NCBI GenBank assembly: GCA_965153455.1 | Contig: OZ234493.1 | Span: forward strand, 25,658,213 to 25,722,212 | Length of the DNA stretch: 64,000 bases | Reading direction: 5' to 3' | Origin: Sphagnum compactum | Lineage: Eukaryota; Bryophyta; Sphagnopsida; Sphagnales | In this document: piece by piece, positions 37,230-48,100 of the stretch | How the letters are laid out: each line of letters opens with the position of its first letter | How positions within the stretch are numbered: position 1 is the first letter of the stretch | Notes under the pieces: model-generated | What the model saw: the letters and a program-made list of their open reading frames with translations, nothing else | The model's database searches: none | Told to the model about the DNA's origin: nothing | Translations under genes and position numbers: made by a program

Positions 37230-37665
37230 CAAAGTTTGAAAATAAAAACCACTGGTAGTGTGGCATTCATGATGAGCAAATTAAAAATATTTGTTGAATA
37301 TTTCAAAACTATATTTTGAATAACTATATAACTCTATCCACAATATGTTTTTTACACATGTCGCTTCTACCACCAAATAATGAAAAATGGGCTACAAACA
37401 AGACAAAGGCTCTTCTTCTTTCACAAATCAAAACTCTAGGCTCCCATAGCTTCCAAGTCATTGAGAAAACAATCATCCCAACCTAAAGTCCTAGAGTCCT
37501 GACCAGGTGCTTAAAGTTGATGAGTCACATGCATGGAAGGAAAAAGTACCAAGAGATAAACACAAAGTGGGAAAGCCTACATGATGACATCATTCCTAAA
37601 AACACAAAGTAAAAAAGACTCACTGAACTGAACCCTAATAAATAATTTAGCAAATTATATTTGTA

Positions 37666-37780
37666 TAGGAGAAGGGTCTGAGTACAGGCCCTTCCGTGGT
37701 TTTCGACATGTGCCCCAGCCGGTAGGCCGAGGGAACATGTCGAAAACCACGGAAGGGCCTGTACTCAGGTCCTTCTCCTA
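37666..37780 (+). repeat. 46-bp-arm hairpin, possible small-RNA precursor or foldback element
   Basis: Arms 37666-37711 and 37735-37780 are inverted complements of equal length around a 23-base loop, with only two differences (arm positions 11 and 12). On a plus-strand RNA both differences become G:U pairs, so the 46-bp stem would be fully paired; on the minus strand they would be A:C mismatches. The conserved inner arm reads GGCCCTTCCGTGGTTTTCGA. No protein frame explains this. It could be a precursor of miRNA or siRNA, or a young foldback transposon. Confidence 0.8.
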
Positions 37781-38913
37781 AGTAAAGGAGAGCTGGGATT
37801 TTTTCACTGTTTTTGAAATAGTGAGAGGCTGGCTGGTACCTTCCGCTGGTCAGAAGATCCCAGTACAGCCTTGCTGGTACCTTCCCCTTGCTGAAAACAG
37901 GTTTCTTCAGGCAGGTAATAGAGCTGAAAATACAAAGGAAAAATTCAGGCAGTGCTTTACACATCCAAAAGGTCCATGGAATTTTGTTGTTGTGATATAA
38001 CCCCAGTTTTGTGGAGCCATCACACAAACAAAAATCTTTGAGATCATAGGTATACAATTCCTATGTACCATGCACTACTACTAGCACCACCACAAACCAC
38101 CATTAGCATGTGAACCCATCATTGCAAATCACAAGGGGGGTGGAACTAATTGAAACCAATAGATTCAAATAATAGATTTTTAACCATTATATTAATTTCA
38201 ATTTATCCTCAAGGTATCATAACTTGCATGCAAAATTAATTATAAAAAAATCAACAATATTGTAGTACCTAGGTTAGTTGAACAATAATTCCATTTTTGG
38301 TGAATTTTTTTGATAAATATTTAATTATTGTGTTGAAATTTCAAAAAAATTAGAATTATTTTGTTCTTTTCGTGTGTTCTTTTTTTTTCCCCCCTTTCAA
38401 CAGGTCTTGTTTATTAAGTACTTTCTCAAAGAAATCAAACAACTTTAGTTAGTAGGTTGAGACAAAATAATAATGATATAATAATTCAATATTCTAAAAA
38501 TAGATTGCTCAATCATTGTTAATGTCATAAAAGTGCAATTGACATCAGTTTTTAGTTAATTAATACTCAACCTCTACCAATTTGGTAATTGATATCTCAA
38601 CCTTTGTTGAATATAAAAATAATTTAAATATTTGACGAATGATTGTGAATTGTCCCACAGTATAAAATAATTGGTCATATATATATATAAGTTGGTTTGC
38701 TATTCTTAATAATATTTTTTTTATGTCAGTTATGTTTGACATAAAAATAATAATATACTACAATTCCACATCATACTTAATAATGAAGGTGTTATGCTTG
38801 AGAGCTTCATTCAGATTTTTGACATAATGTATTTTTCAGAATTTTTGACAAATATTCTTTCAAAAAATAATTACTTACCTAGTGCCTAGACAGGCTAGGG
38901 GTATTTTCAAATC

Positions 38914-38963
38914 TATAATAATTATAATTATAATTATAATTATAATAATTATTATTATTATTT
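38914..38963. repeat. ATT/TAA microsatellite
   Basis: A run of ATAATTATAATTATAATT changes into ATTATTATTATT, with no other content. Confidence 0.9.
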
Positions 38964-39100
38964 TGCTTTGGGGCAGATTCAGGGGAGGGCAATGGCAGGT
39001 TGCCAATTGGCGTTTGGGCAATGGACACGCGTCACGAAATCATGCGAGTGCATGGTTCTGGTGCAATTTGTACCATTAGAAATACGCCACATGGCGGATA

Positions 39101-39583
39101 GCATTTTTAGTCGTTCCCTGTTCTCACTGGTGGCCATAAAAGCTGCCACTTTTGCAACGTATTTAGTTCACACTTATCCGCAAGGAGAAGAAGAAGCAGA
39201 AGAAGAGGAGAAGAAGAAGCAACGTTTTCGCTACGCAGTGCGAACCCTCTTCTCTCCGCCAACAAGCAAATCCTTTTGCATCGTCGTCGCATACAGGTAC
39301 CATAAATTTGTAACGAAGTTTTTGTGTTTTTTGGGATGTCGTTCACAAGAACTTCAGGTCTTCTTCATGTCTCGTCTCGTATAGCTTTTTGTTTTGTTTT
39401 GTTCTTTTTTTTTGGGGGGGGGGGGCCGTGGGTGTTTCTGTAGTCGTAGTGGAAAACCAGCTTGTGTTAGTTGGAAGGAAACAGCGGCAGTGACCTCAAT
39501 GATGGTGAAATTGCAATGATGATCTTGCTAATTTCTTGTTGATTCATTGCAGCTTCGTTTCTGTACCAGCAACAGCAGCAAAA
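39101..39583 (+). promoter_or_regulatory. OEP16 promoter and 5' UTR with a leader intron
   Basis: The leader appears split: a donor CAG followed by GTACCA at 39296/39297 and an acceptor TTGCAG ending at 39552, leaving 31 untranslated bases before the ATG. The exon before it is GAAGAAGAAG-rich. A GACACGCGTC palindrome is at about 39023-39032. Confidence 0.5.
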
Positions 39584-40754
39584 ATGCCACAAGCACACTT
39601 CGATGCGTCGGTGGAATCTCCCCACCTTGACGTCATTCTGGATGTGGGTCACCCTCTCGCAAATAGGGTTGTCGATGGCTTCATCAAAGTCGGAGGGGTA
39701 ATTCTTTTATACACTTCTCTCTTATAGCAAGAAAACCCATCCCGTATCATGTGGCTTGTCTTTGATTGGGGTTTGCATGGAGCAGGTTGGATTTGTGCAT
39801 GGAGCTACTCAGGAAGCATACCGTCTTGTGCTCAAAGGTTAGAACTTAGTACCTTGTTTTGGTCTCTTACTTTGCATCATATTTGCATATCTAAATGCTA
39901 TTATGGACTGTTCCTGGATTCGGGTCTTTTTTTCTGTTTCTTCTTTTTTTCTTTTGGTTTCTTGCATGCACTTGAGGATGTGTAAAGACATTTGTGAACA
40001 TGACTAGGTCGGCAGGACCATGACAGTGTGCATTTGTTGAACTGCAGAGGAGACTAACCAAAAGTCATTGGAGAAGTTAGCACAGCGTGCTGGCAAGGAG
40101 GCTGTGCAATGGGGTAGAAACCGCATTGAACCGTTTTTCAAGACTTCAGAAAAAATTGTTTATGTCTTTGAACACAATTTTTGAACTGTCAGGACATGAT
40201 AAGACCATGCCTGACCCATCAGGTTCATGGTAATTCACAATAGTGGCAACAACTTAAGTAGAGCTGAGTGAAGCTTTTCAAGAGTAGAGAACTTCTTGAC
40301 TTTGGTTTCAGGTATTTTTGCATGTCTAGGTTCAGTTGATCATCCACACCTTCTGTGATGGTTTGTGCTTGACTTGTGGGGTTTCCTGAACCTTTGCAGG
40401 TCTTGTAGCAGGAGCATACTCAGGTGTGAGATATGGCCTGCAACAAGCCCTTGGTGAAAATAATTGGGTATGTACAATCCTTTCCATTTTGACCTAAATC
40501 ACGGCTCATACATACCTTGTGCACAACAACTTTGCTTTTAGTTAAATGTTGGATACTTAAAATCTCCACATGTGGTTGACTAATTTGTACTTCTCTTTTG
40601 CCTTCAGAAAAGTGCACTCTTGAGTGGAGCACTGACTGGAGCAACTCTTGCAATCACTGAGCCTAACCCTGGCTCTGACCGAGTGGTGCGAGGGGCCATC
40701 ACAGGTGGTGCCATTGCCACAGCTGCAGAGTTCATCCGCAATCTCACTGATTGA
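39584..40754 (+). CDS. OEP16-1: Outer envelope pore protein OEP16-1 (Tim17/Tim22/Tim23 superfamily)
   Basis: OEP16 forms a cation-selective, amino-acid-permeable channel in the outer plastid envelope and belongs to the PRAT (Tim17/22/23) family. Five exons (39584-39697, 39786-39837, 40048-40113, 40400-40467, 40608-40754) encode 148 residues, the length I recall for Arabidopsis OEP16-1. The N-terminus PQAHFDASVESPHLDVILDV and VDGFIKVGG align with the OEP16-1 pattern. Then come GKEAVQWGLVAGAYSGVRYG, with glycines typical of packed PRAT helices, ENNWKSALLSGALTGATLAI and a final helix GAITGGAIATAAEFIRNLTD. Four short membrane helices with GxxxG-like glycine spacing are visible. No targeting peptide is present, as expected for this outer-envelope protein. 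All junctions are GT-AG and in frame. Confidence 0.93.
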
Positions 40755-41889
40755 ACATGTATTTAATAGTGCAGTGTAACATGTGGAGAAAGGAAAGTTG
40801 GAACGGATTGGTTTTTTCCTTTGCTGTTATGGTTGATGATGATGAATAGCAACATTTGTCTGGAGGATTGATGTGAGGCATGCACTATGGATTTTGGAAC
40901 CATACTTTCTGTTTGCGAAATGGGCATTTTGTAGAAGATGTTGATGATGTATCCTCACCCCAAAAAATAAAAAGAGAACTCTTGTTTTTGTGTATTATTG
41001 TGAAACTGGAACATTTGTCAAAAAATGTGGAGGAAATGGGTTTGAAGAGAGGAAGAAAATGCTTTTGATGTGTAGAGCTGGAAACCCCATCATAATGCAT
41101 TGTTAAAATAGTTTTTACTTCAAACCTCAATGAGGCACCTAATGTTATGAACATTAAAGAAAAGGCACAATTGAGAATGGGTATTCATTTCATGTGAAAC
41201 TTTTATCTAATGGAAAAAAAATTGTAAGGGATAAATTAACATAAGATTAGGAGTTTTAAAGACATCTAATTTTGGAGGTACATTATTATAAAATTATGTT
41301 TCAAAGATAAAGTATTGAACTAAAAATGTCCACCACATGAGTTTCTATAGTAAATCCAAAGGATGAATTGTACTTTTAACCACTTGGCACTAAATGTGAA
41401 TGAGATAAAAGTAAAGGGGACATAAAAAGAGTGGGTGAAATGAGCCTATAAAAAAAGGAGAAAGATGGTTTTCTTTCTGCTTATAGCCTCATTTCACTTA
41501 CTCCCTTTATGTCCCTTTTATGAGAGTTTTTCTAAGGATTTTATGAAACAAATTCTTAGAAAAACAAATTTCCCCTTCCAAAAAACTAACAATGAAATAG
41601 TGATACACTTGTTCACAAGTGTAGACGTTGAGTGGAGTGAAGCCAAGAAGTATATGTCCAAACACAATTGAGGAAAGAAAGTTCAATCAATTTGTCAAAA
41701 ATATGGGCATCAAGTGAAGAAAATGAAATGCATGTGGAAATGGAAAAAAAAAACAAACAATGCCACTTAAAATTGGGCTTGCAAAGGATATGAAAAAACG
41801 TATAAAAATAACAAAAATGCATGAGTTCACAAAAAGATATATTTTTTTCATCTCACAAAAGATTTTAAAATTTTATTTGAAGATTTAAA

Positions 41890-42200
41890 AAACTACCCTG
41901 TTAGGGGAAGGGGTTAGTTGCAGTGTTGGGCAGTTATTTGAATTTAAAAGACCAGCCAGTTCTGGTTTTAAATTATTTCAGAATCAGCAGACCGCCTGTT
42001 CTGGTTCTTTGAAAAAAATCAGAAGCAAAACCCTTCACAGAACCGGCGGGTTTCACTAAAGCACTGACAATGAGCTGGACATTTTGAGGACCGTGGTTAT
42101 ATAATACCAGAACGAGGTACCTGGTTTTGCTGAGAACCGTATTCATGAATTCAGTGAACACCCAGATAACTGCCGGGGGTCTGTTCCTGTTTCTAAAATA
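41890..42200. repeat. Dispersed repeat-like island rich in CCGG/AACCG motifs
   Basis: A GC-richer island in AT-rich DNA has repeated phrases such as CCAGTTCTGG, CTGTTCTGGTTCT, GAACCGGCGGG and GAGAACCG. Similar phrases (GAACCGCCGGTTCTG near 53440; AACCGGCAGTTC near 14497) and a GCAGTTATTTGA string (near 41934 and 53839) occur elsewhere in the window, suggesting an eroded repeat family. Confidence 0.4.
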
Positions 42201-44016
42201 AATTCTACTCTTGTAGTGACTACATCAACAACTATGGGCATATGGGCATATGTAATGTTAGAGCTCCATGCGCCATCTTCACACCCTCCTTTCCCTTTGC
42301 TAGCGATTCACCTCCACTGTCACCTGCACTCTTCTAAATCCAATAAGCTTAGGAAACATAATGCTCATTGCCCTCAAGGTTCCATTGCCAAGGTTTTGCA
42401 GCTTTTGAAAGTTTTTAGATTCATGAGCTTCGCGATGGACATGGACTTTTTTCTAAGGAGGCACTCATGGGTTTACCTATGAAAGCCTAGGCACAAATTT
42501 GGGTAGCAATCTGGTTGTACTATAGTGAAGCCAAGGATGTGAGCTTGACATACAATGAGGTAATGTAGATGGTGATTTGACCTAAACTCAAACTTAGCTA
42601 AGGTTTTGCGGGCTTGGGAACAAATTGAAAAGAATCTCCAAAACTTCTTCTAATGATATTTTCAGACTTGAAGATCAGAACAATTTTAAATTTATAAATA
42701 ACAAACAATGTTCAAACATGCATACATCTACTTTAAGGACTACAACCTGCAAATTTTGAAATGTTGTTGTGAGCTTTGTGGTTTAAGACTTGAAAAGTGA
42801 ATTTATAGGTGCACCTAATGGTATCGATCAACTTTTAGTATTGATGACAACACTTTGATCAAAGATATGGTATCCCCAAAAACCTAATGGTGACAATGAT
42901 GCCATTTTATGATGTACATGCATTTAGTGATATCAAGTTAGTTTTTGGTGTCAATTCACTTCGTTGAAATAAGTACCCTCTATTTTGGAAATAACAATTA
43001 AATCCATTTAAATGATGTGTTGGATGGCTTGTGGCTTGGGAGTTGAAAGGGAAAATTGTATGTGATATCAAGTTTACATTTATGATGTGAACATTTTGCT
43101 CAAAAAAATGGAAGGTGCTTCTTACTTAAGTGATAACAACTAAATATTTCATTTTATGACTTGTGTTGAAATGTTTGTGGATTGTGAGATGAAAGGGGAA
43201 GTTTGTAGGTACAGTCACTACAACAAAATGTGTCCCTATATGTCAAGTTATTTCAATGGATTTTGAGTCCCTATATGCCAAGTTATTTCACTGGATTTTG
43301 AGTGAATTCATTGGTTGTAATGGACAGGGATCAGTGAAAAAGCAGTGAATTCATTGGTCTAGTGAATAGAGACTAGAGAATTGCACCCATAATTTGTAAT
43401 AATGATTTGGTGATATCAAGTTTACATTCAAATGATCATAATTTTTCCTCAAAAAAATGGTAAATGCCCAGACTATTTTGATAGTAATAATGAAATCTGT
43501 TAAAAAAATTCAATTGATGTGTTGAGTTTTTGTGCCATATAAATTAAGATTTGAGAGTTGAAACATTAATATAGGTGGATTTAATGATATCAAGCTTACA
43601 TTTTTTAGGACAACATTTTGTTCAAAGAAATGGTAGGTGCTTCCTATTCTAAAAGGTGATGATTGAATCCATTCAATGAGTTGTTGGTTTGTTAATTTTT
43701 AAATCAAAGGAGTTGAGAGAAGCAATTATAAGTGATATCAAGATAACATTTGTGATAATAACATTTTTGCTCAAAGAAATTATGTATGTTATATTGATTC
43801 AAAATTTTTGATGTAACAATTTGAGCATTTTGGATGTAAGAACTTAACATATTTCTAATGCAATAATCTATTGAAGGTAAATGAACTTCAAATAAGTTGA
43901 TTTGTTATGCTTTTGTTCATTATTTGTTTCTACACATGCACATGGTCTCATTTGGTGGTGTGAAATTGTAGAAAGAAATAGATAGATGGGTTACAAACCA
44001 TGAAAAACACAATTGA

Positions 44017-44160
44017 AGATGAAGGATTTGCTTTGGTGAAGCCCAAGCTATCCACAAGGAGAACGTTCTATGAAGCTATTTGTGATTGCATGCCTAAGTT
44101 GTTCAACAAATTCTCTTCCGAGCAAAGTATTTTAAGCTTTTATACGTGCATGTCGTGGTG
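44017..44160 (+). pseudogene. Short coding-like relic, origin unknown
   Basis: A frame without its own start reads through EDEGFALVKPKLSTRRTFYE to a stop near 44160 with protein-like composition. It stands alone in AT-rich DNA, so it may be a fragment of a transposase or host gene. I cannot assign a family. Confidence 0.3.
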
Positions 44161-44500
44161 AAGCAGCTACTGCGTCTTTCCCAACAAGCTGACCGGGCCC
44201 CATGCCCCGGCCATAGTTAACCAGCACCCACCAGCACACCATCCATTGGATGCCTGTTATACCTCAGTTGTGGATGAACCTCAACTGAGTTAGTAAATGG
44301 TTTCACCTTGGTAACCAATTCTGTAAGAGAGAGGTTTCGTACATAGGTAAATAGGTAGGTAGGAAAATAGATAATAACTAGGTAAGTAGATGGTTTATAC
44401 ATAGGTAAGGGCGGTAGGTTTTCACTACCTGCCTACTAATAAACTGCTTGTGGGTTGTTAGTATGTAGGTAGTAAAAAAAAGGAACTGAGATAAACCACC

Positions 44501-45127
44501 ATGGTTAGCTAGGGAACTGGAACCCAACAGAAAACTGTTTCCTGACCACTTATCATCCATCCGTATTGGTGCGCTTGTGGGTGCCGGTTCACACTGTGGC
44601 CCCAATTCCCAAGTCCTTTGCGCAAGAGCGAGCGAGGGGGGGAGGGAGGTAGGGAGAGAGAGAGCGAGCGTGCGAGCTCGGAGGACGACGACGAGGGGAA
44701 TTCGTTGTCGTTGTTTCTGTTGTGGGTTCAAGGAAATCGAAGAAAGGGTATGGGAACGATCGTGTTGCTCACACGGCTATGGCTACTTCCAAGTTCCAAA
44801 GCATCGTAGAAACTAGAAACAACCTCGCACCGACAAACACAAAAAACTTCGCTAGGTCTAATGTACTGTTGTACCACCAGCGTAACGCCCCCGGGATGAG
44901 CGCCCAGCAACTCCGAGTGAACGGGGACCACAACAGAGTACAAAATACCCGCTTTGCATACATACAAACGCACACCTCTCTCTCTCTCTTTGTCTGTGTG
45001 TGTCTGTGTGCGGGTCTCTGTGTCCCGGATTCTTCTTGTATGTAACAAGCAGGACGTGTGAACAAGCGAGAGAGTGCGGAATTGATTGTAGGTCAGGGAA
45101 CAGAAGATATGCTAGAAGAGTGCAAAT
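44501..45127 (+). promoter_or_regulatory. TBC gene promoter and leader
   Basis: The region before the TBC start has a GA-rich tract (44635-44675), CT and GT dinucleotide tracts (about 44975-45015) and an upstream open frame starting with ATG at 44779 (89 codons, ending 45045) that matches nothing. If transcribed, that frame would be a long uORF. Confidence 0.45.
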
Positions 45128-48100
45128 ATGGCGAGGGGCACTTCAAGCGACGAGCGGACGACGACGCACAAGCGGGAGGGAAGTCGGTAATGCATGAGGA
45201 CTCCCTGGTGTACATGTCGTATCGTTTTGTACTCGCTGGCTGGCTTGGTTGCTTGATTGTTTTGACAGATGATTGAACTTTGTGATGGAATTCTTGCTTT
45301 CGGTTTTGTGTCGTCAGGGGATTGGGATTGAATGAGACAAAATATGTAGTTTCTCTTGGTTTGACTCCCAGTTTGTTTGTTTACTTTGCTGTGAATAGGG
45401 ACATGTATGGATTTGAAGTGCGGCCTCAGCATTTGGAGCGTTATCTTGAGTATGCCGCAATTTACAAGGTTCTCTCACTTTCTTGGTTTTTTGTTCATTC
45501 CTCTTCTTCAAACCCCGCTGTGCTTATGTTCGTTGATGTGATATAAAGCATTGCAAAAGCGGGGAATAGTGATGGTGAGCCGTGCAATGGGCATCGGGAT
45601 CAGGAGGAGGAGGCACAGAGGTCAGAGCAATGGACACAGTTCTTGAGTACGCATAATGAGGGGGAAGCTGTTGGAGCTCAAGCACGGGAGACCAATGTTA
45701 GTTCAGAGGGAGAATATGTAACTAGAGCAGACAGAGAACAAGGATGTGCAGCTGGATTAGCGGTGGAGGCATGGGGCCAGCTGAGAAGTAGCTTGTGGCC
45801 TGTGGAACAAGCCCTAAAAAGACGGAGGAAGAAGGTAGCCACTACTGGTCTTGCAAATGCTGACACTGGGAAGGTTGAACATGTGGCGGTCACAAGGATA
45901 GGCAGTAGTGGAGATGAGTATCATGAGGAATTTGGTGATGGAATTCAAGGCAAATCTCATGAATCTGGGGAAAATGCAGCCAGTGGGGCACAAGCCCTGT
46001 GGGACAAGGAGCTGGAATTCCTTGTACAGAGAGGTGTTCCAATGGCTTTAAGAGGGGAGGTATATTGATCAACTGCTGAACTCACACTGTCTGAAGAACT
46101 TCCCTTTGAAGTGAATTTGCTCTGCAAGAAGCAAGTCAGGTTTGCCATGAGAAGCAAAGATGTAACTGTGTGGTACACCACAAGTCTGTGCATTGCTTTG
46201 AAGACATGTCATTTCTTACTGACCAAGAGTGTGGGAGTAGGGCAGCTATGGCAGGTGTTTGTGGGTGCCAAGGAGCGGAGGGTACCAGGTCACTACAATG
46301 CCTTGCTCACATTGCTAGCAGATGGTGGAGGTGATAGTAATGGTGTCGGTGGCCTCTGTGTTGGCAGTAACACAGCAAATTATGAGATCTCCAACAACTC
46401 CAGAATTCTGGAAAAGTGGACTAGTCAGATTGAAAAGGTGAAGATGTCTACCTGCCTCTGCTGCATATCCTCCAAGTCTTGTATATCACTCCATAGCCTC
46501 ACTTCACTGCAATCAAGGCAGTCCTCAGTTTACAAGATGAACACTGCATGTGCAGGATTTACCTAGAACATTCCCTGGGCATCCATCTCTTGATGAGGAT
46601 GGACGAAACATTCTGCGGCGATTGCTCACAGCATATGCCCGTCACAACCCTTCTGTGGGCTATTGTCAGGTACATCTGTGTTCTTGACTTGGCCTCCTGC
46701 CTGATAGTCACTCCTTGTGGACATGCCTATTTCTGCAGCACTCTCTACCCCTCCTTTTCAAGATGCAGCTACACTTAGGTCATCTGTCTTGATATTGGCA
46801 TCTGCTGCTGCAACCATTCTTGGACACAATGTCCCCTTCTTTGTTTGATCAATGAGTATACTTCAGCAGGATCTTTCCACTTTTATCTCTGTTAGTTACA
46901 ATGACATGGTGACCTACTTGTTTTCTTTGATCTTGATGAACAACTCTCTTTGGCAGGCAATGAATTTCCTTGCAGCTCTTCTGCTGCTCCTTATGCCAGA
47001 GGAGAATGCTTTTTGGTTGGTGAAATTCTGTCCCTCACTTGCAACCTAGCATTGTCTTTGATGTGCAGGTCATAGAGAGTGAGTAAATGTCAAAAAGTCT
47101 CTGGGTGTTCCATTTTACTGTTTTCGTTCACTTGTGCCATCAGGTTTCTGGGATACAAAGAGTGTTTTCCTATGTTGTGCAGCAGGATCTAACTCTTCTC
47201 AACTTAGTACTCTTTTGTAGGGAGCTTCTAAAGGTTTTGTGCCTTGGATGTCATACCAGGTCTTTGACAGGCATCATTGATGACTACTTTGAAGGCTATT
47301 ACTCTGAGAAGATGGTCGAAGCACAGGTAATCAATCACTGGGCTTTTCATATTCAGGTGGGATACTAATTGTAATTTTTTTGCGTCATGTAGATATGAAT
47401 GACCTCCATATTTGCCTGTTTCTGACCAGTTGACAAGCTCGATGTGTAATGAATCGTATTGAAAGACAAAATATAGACATTTCAGAGTCTGTGCAATCAG
47501 TCAATACACAAAGGTCAATGATGCTTTTTTTGACCAGCTGACAAGCTGCAGGTGTAATGATTAGTATTAAACCAACAAAATTAGAGAGTGCATTAGAGTG
47601 TAGATGCTTGGTTAATACAGACACTTCAGTGATTTATCCTACTCATGCAGTAAGAATTTGTGATGTCAACAGGTAGATCAGCTGGTCTTTGAGCAATTGG
47701 TCCGTGAGCACTTTCCAAAATTAGGTGAGTCTGCTCTGCTTCATGTGCACTGTACCTATGCCCTGCAACTCATGCACATAGTTGCATCAACATTCATGTT
47801 GATTGAGTGTTGTGGTTGGGCTTTGAATGACATGGCAGTGACTCATTTGGATAATCTGGGAGTTCAGGTGGCATGGGTGTGTGGCCCTTGGTTTCTCTCG
47901 ATCTTTGTGAATGTTCTTCCCTGGGAAAGTGGTGTGTGCTCAACCTATTCTTAAGTTATCTGTTATGCATTCTTAGGGACTGCTGTGTTCAGCATATTGT
48001 AATAGGTAAGAGAAAGAAACATACTTTTGCATGGCACAGGTATGCAGTATGTGATGTTTTCCCATTCATTTAGCACTTTGAATAGACTGATTTTGTTCCT

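Larger units (their letters stand above)
36767..39100. other. AT-rich intergenic region
   Basis: No gene is supported. It contains a solo MITE end (37150-37229), the hairpin at 37666-37780, a repeated GCTGGTACCTTCC phrase near 37834 and 37873, and an ATT/TAA microsatellite at 38914-38963. Confidence 0.5.
40755..44500. other. AT-rich intergenic desert
   Basis: No gene is supported. It holds a GC-richer dispersed element (41890-42200), a 35-base duplication at 43232-43304 just right of a CACTACAACAAAATG sequence, a coding-like relic at 44017-44160 and TAGGTAGG-type simple repeats at 44340-44480. Confidence 0.5.

Noticed and set aside
37647-38057. 136-codon minus-strand gene over the hairpin
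   Set aside because: Its end is dictated by the inverted repeat itself; the peptide has no family likeness.
38968-39384. 138-codon gene before OEP16
   Set aside because: It overlaps the probable OEP16 promoter and leader intron and resembles nothing.
43213-43390. CACTA (En/Spm) transposon end
   Set aside because: CACTACAACAAAATG is suggestive, but no matching inverted end or transposase fragment was found.
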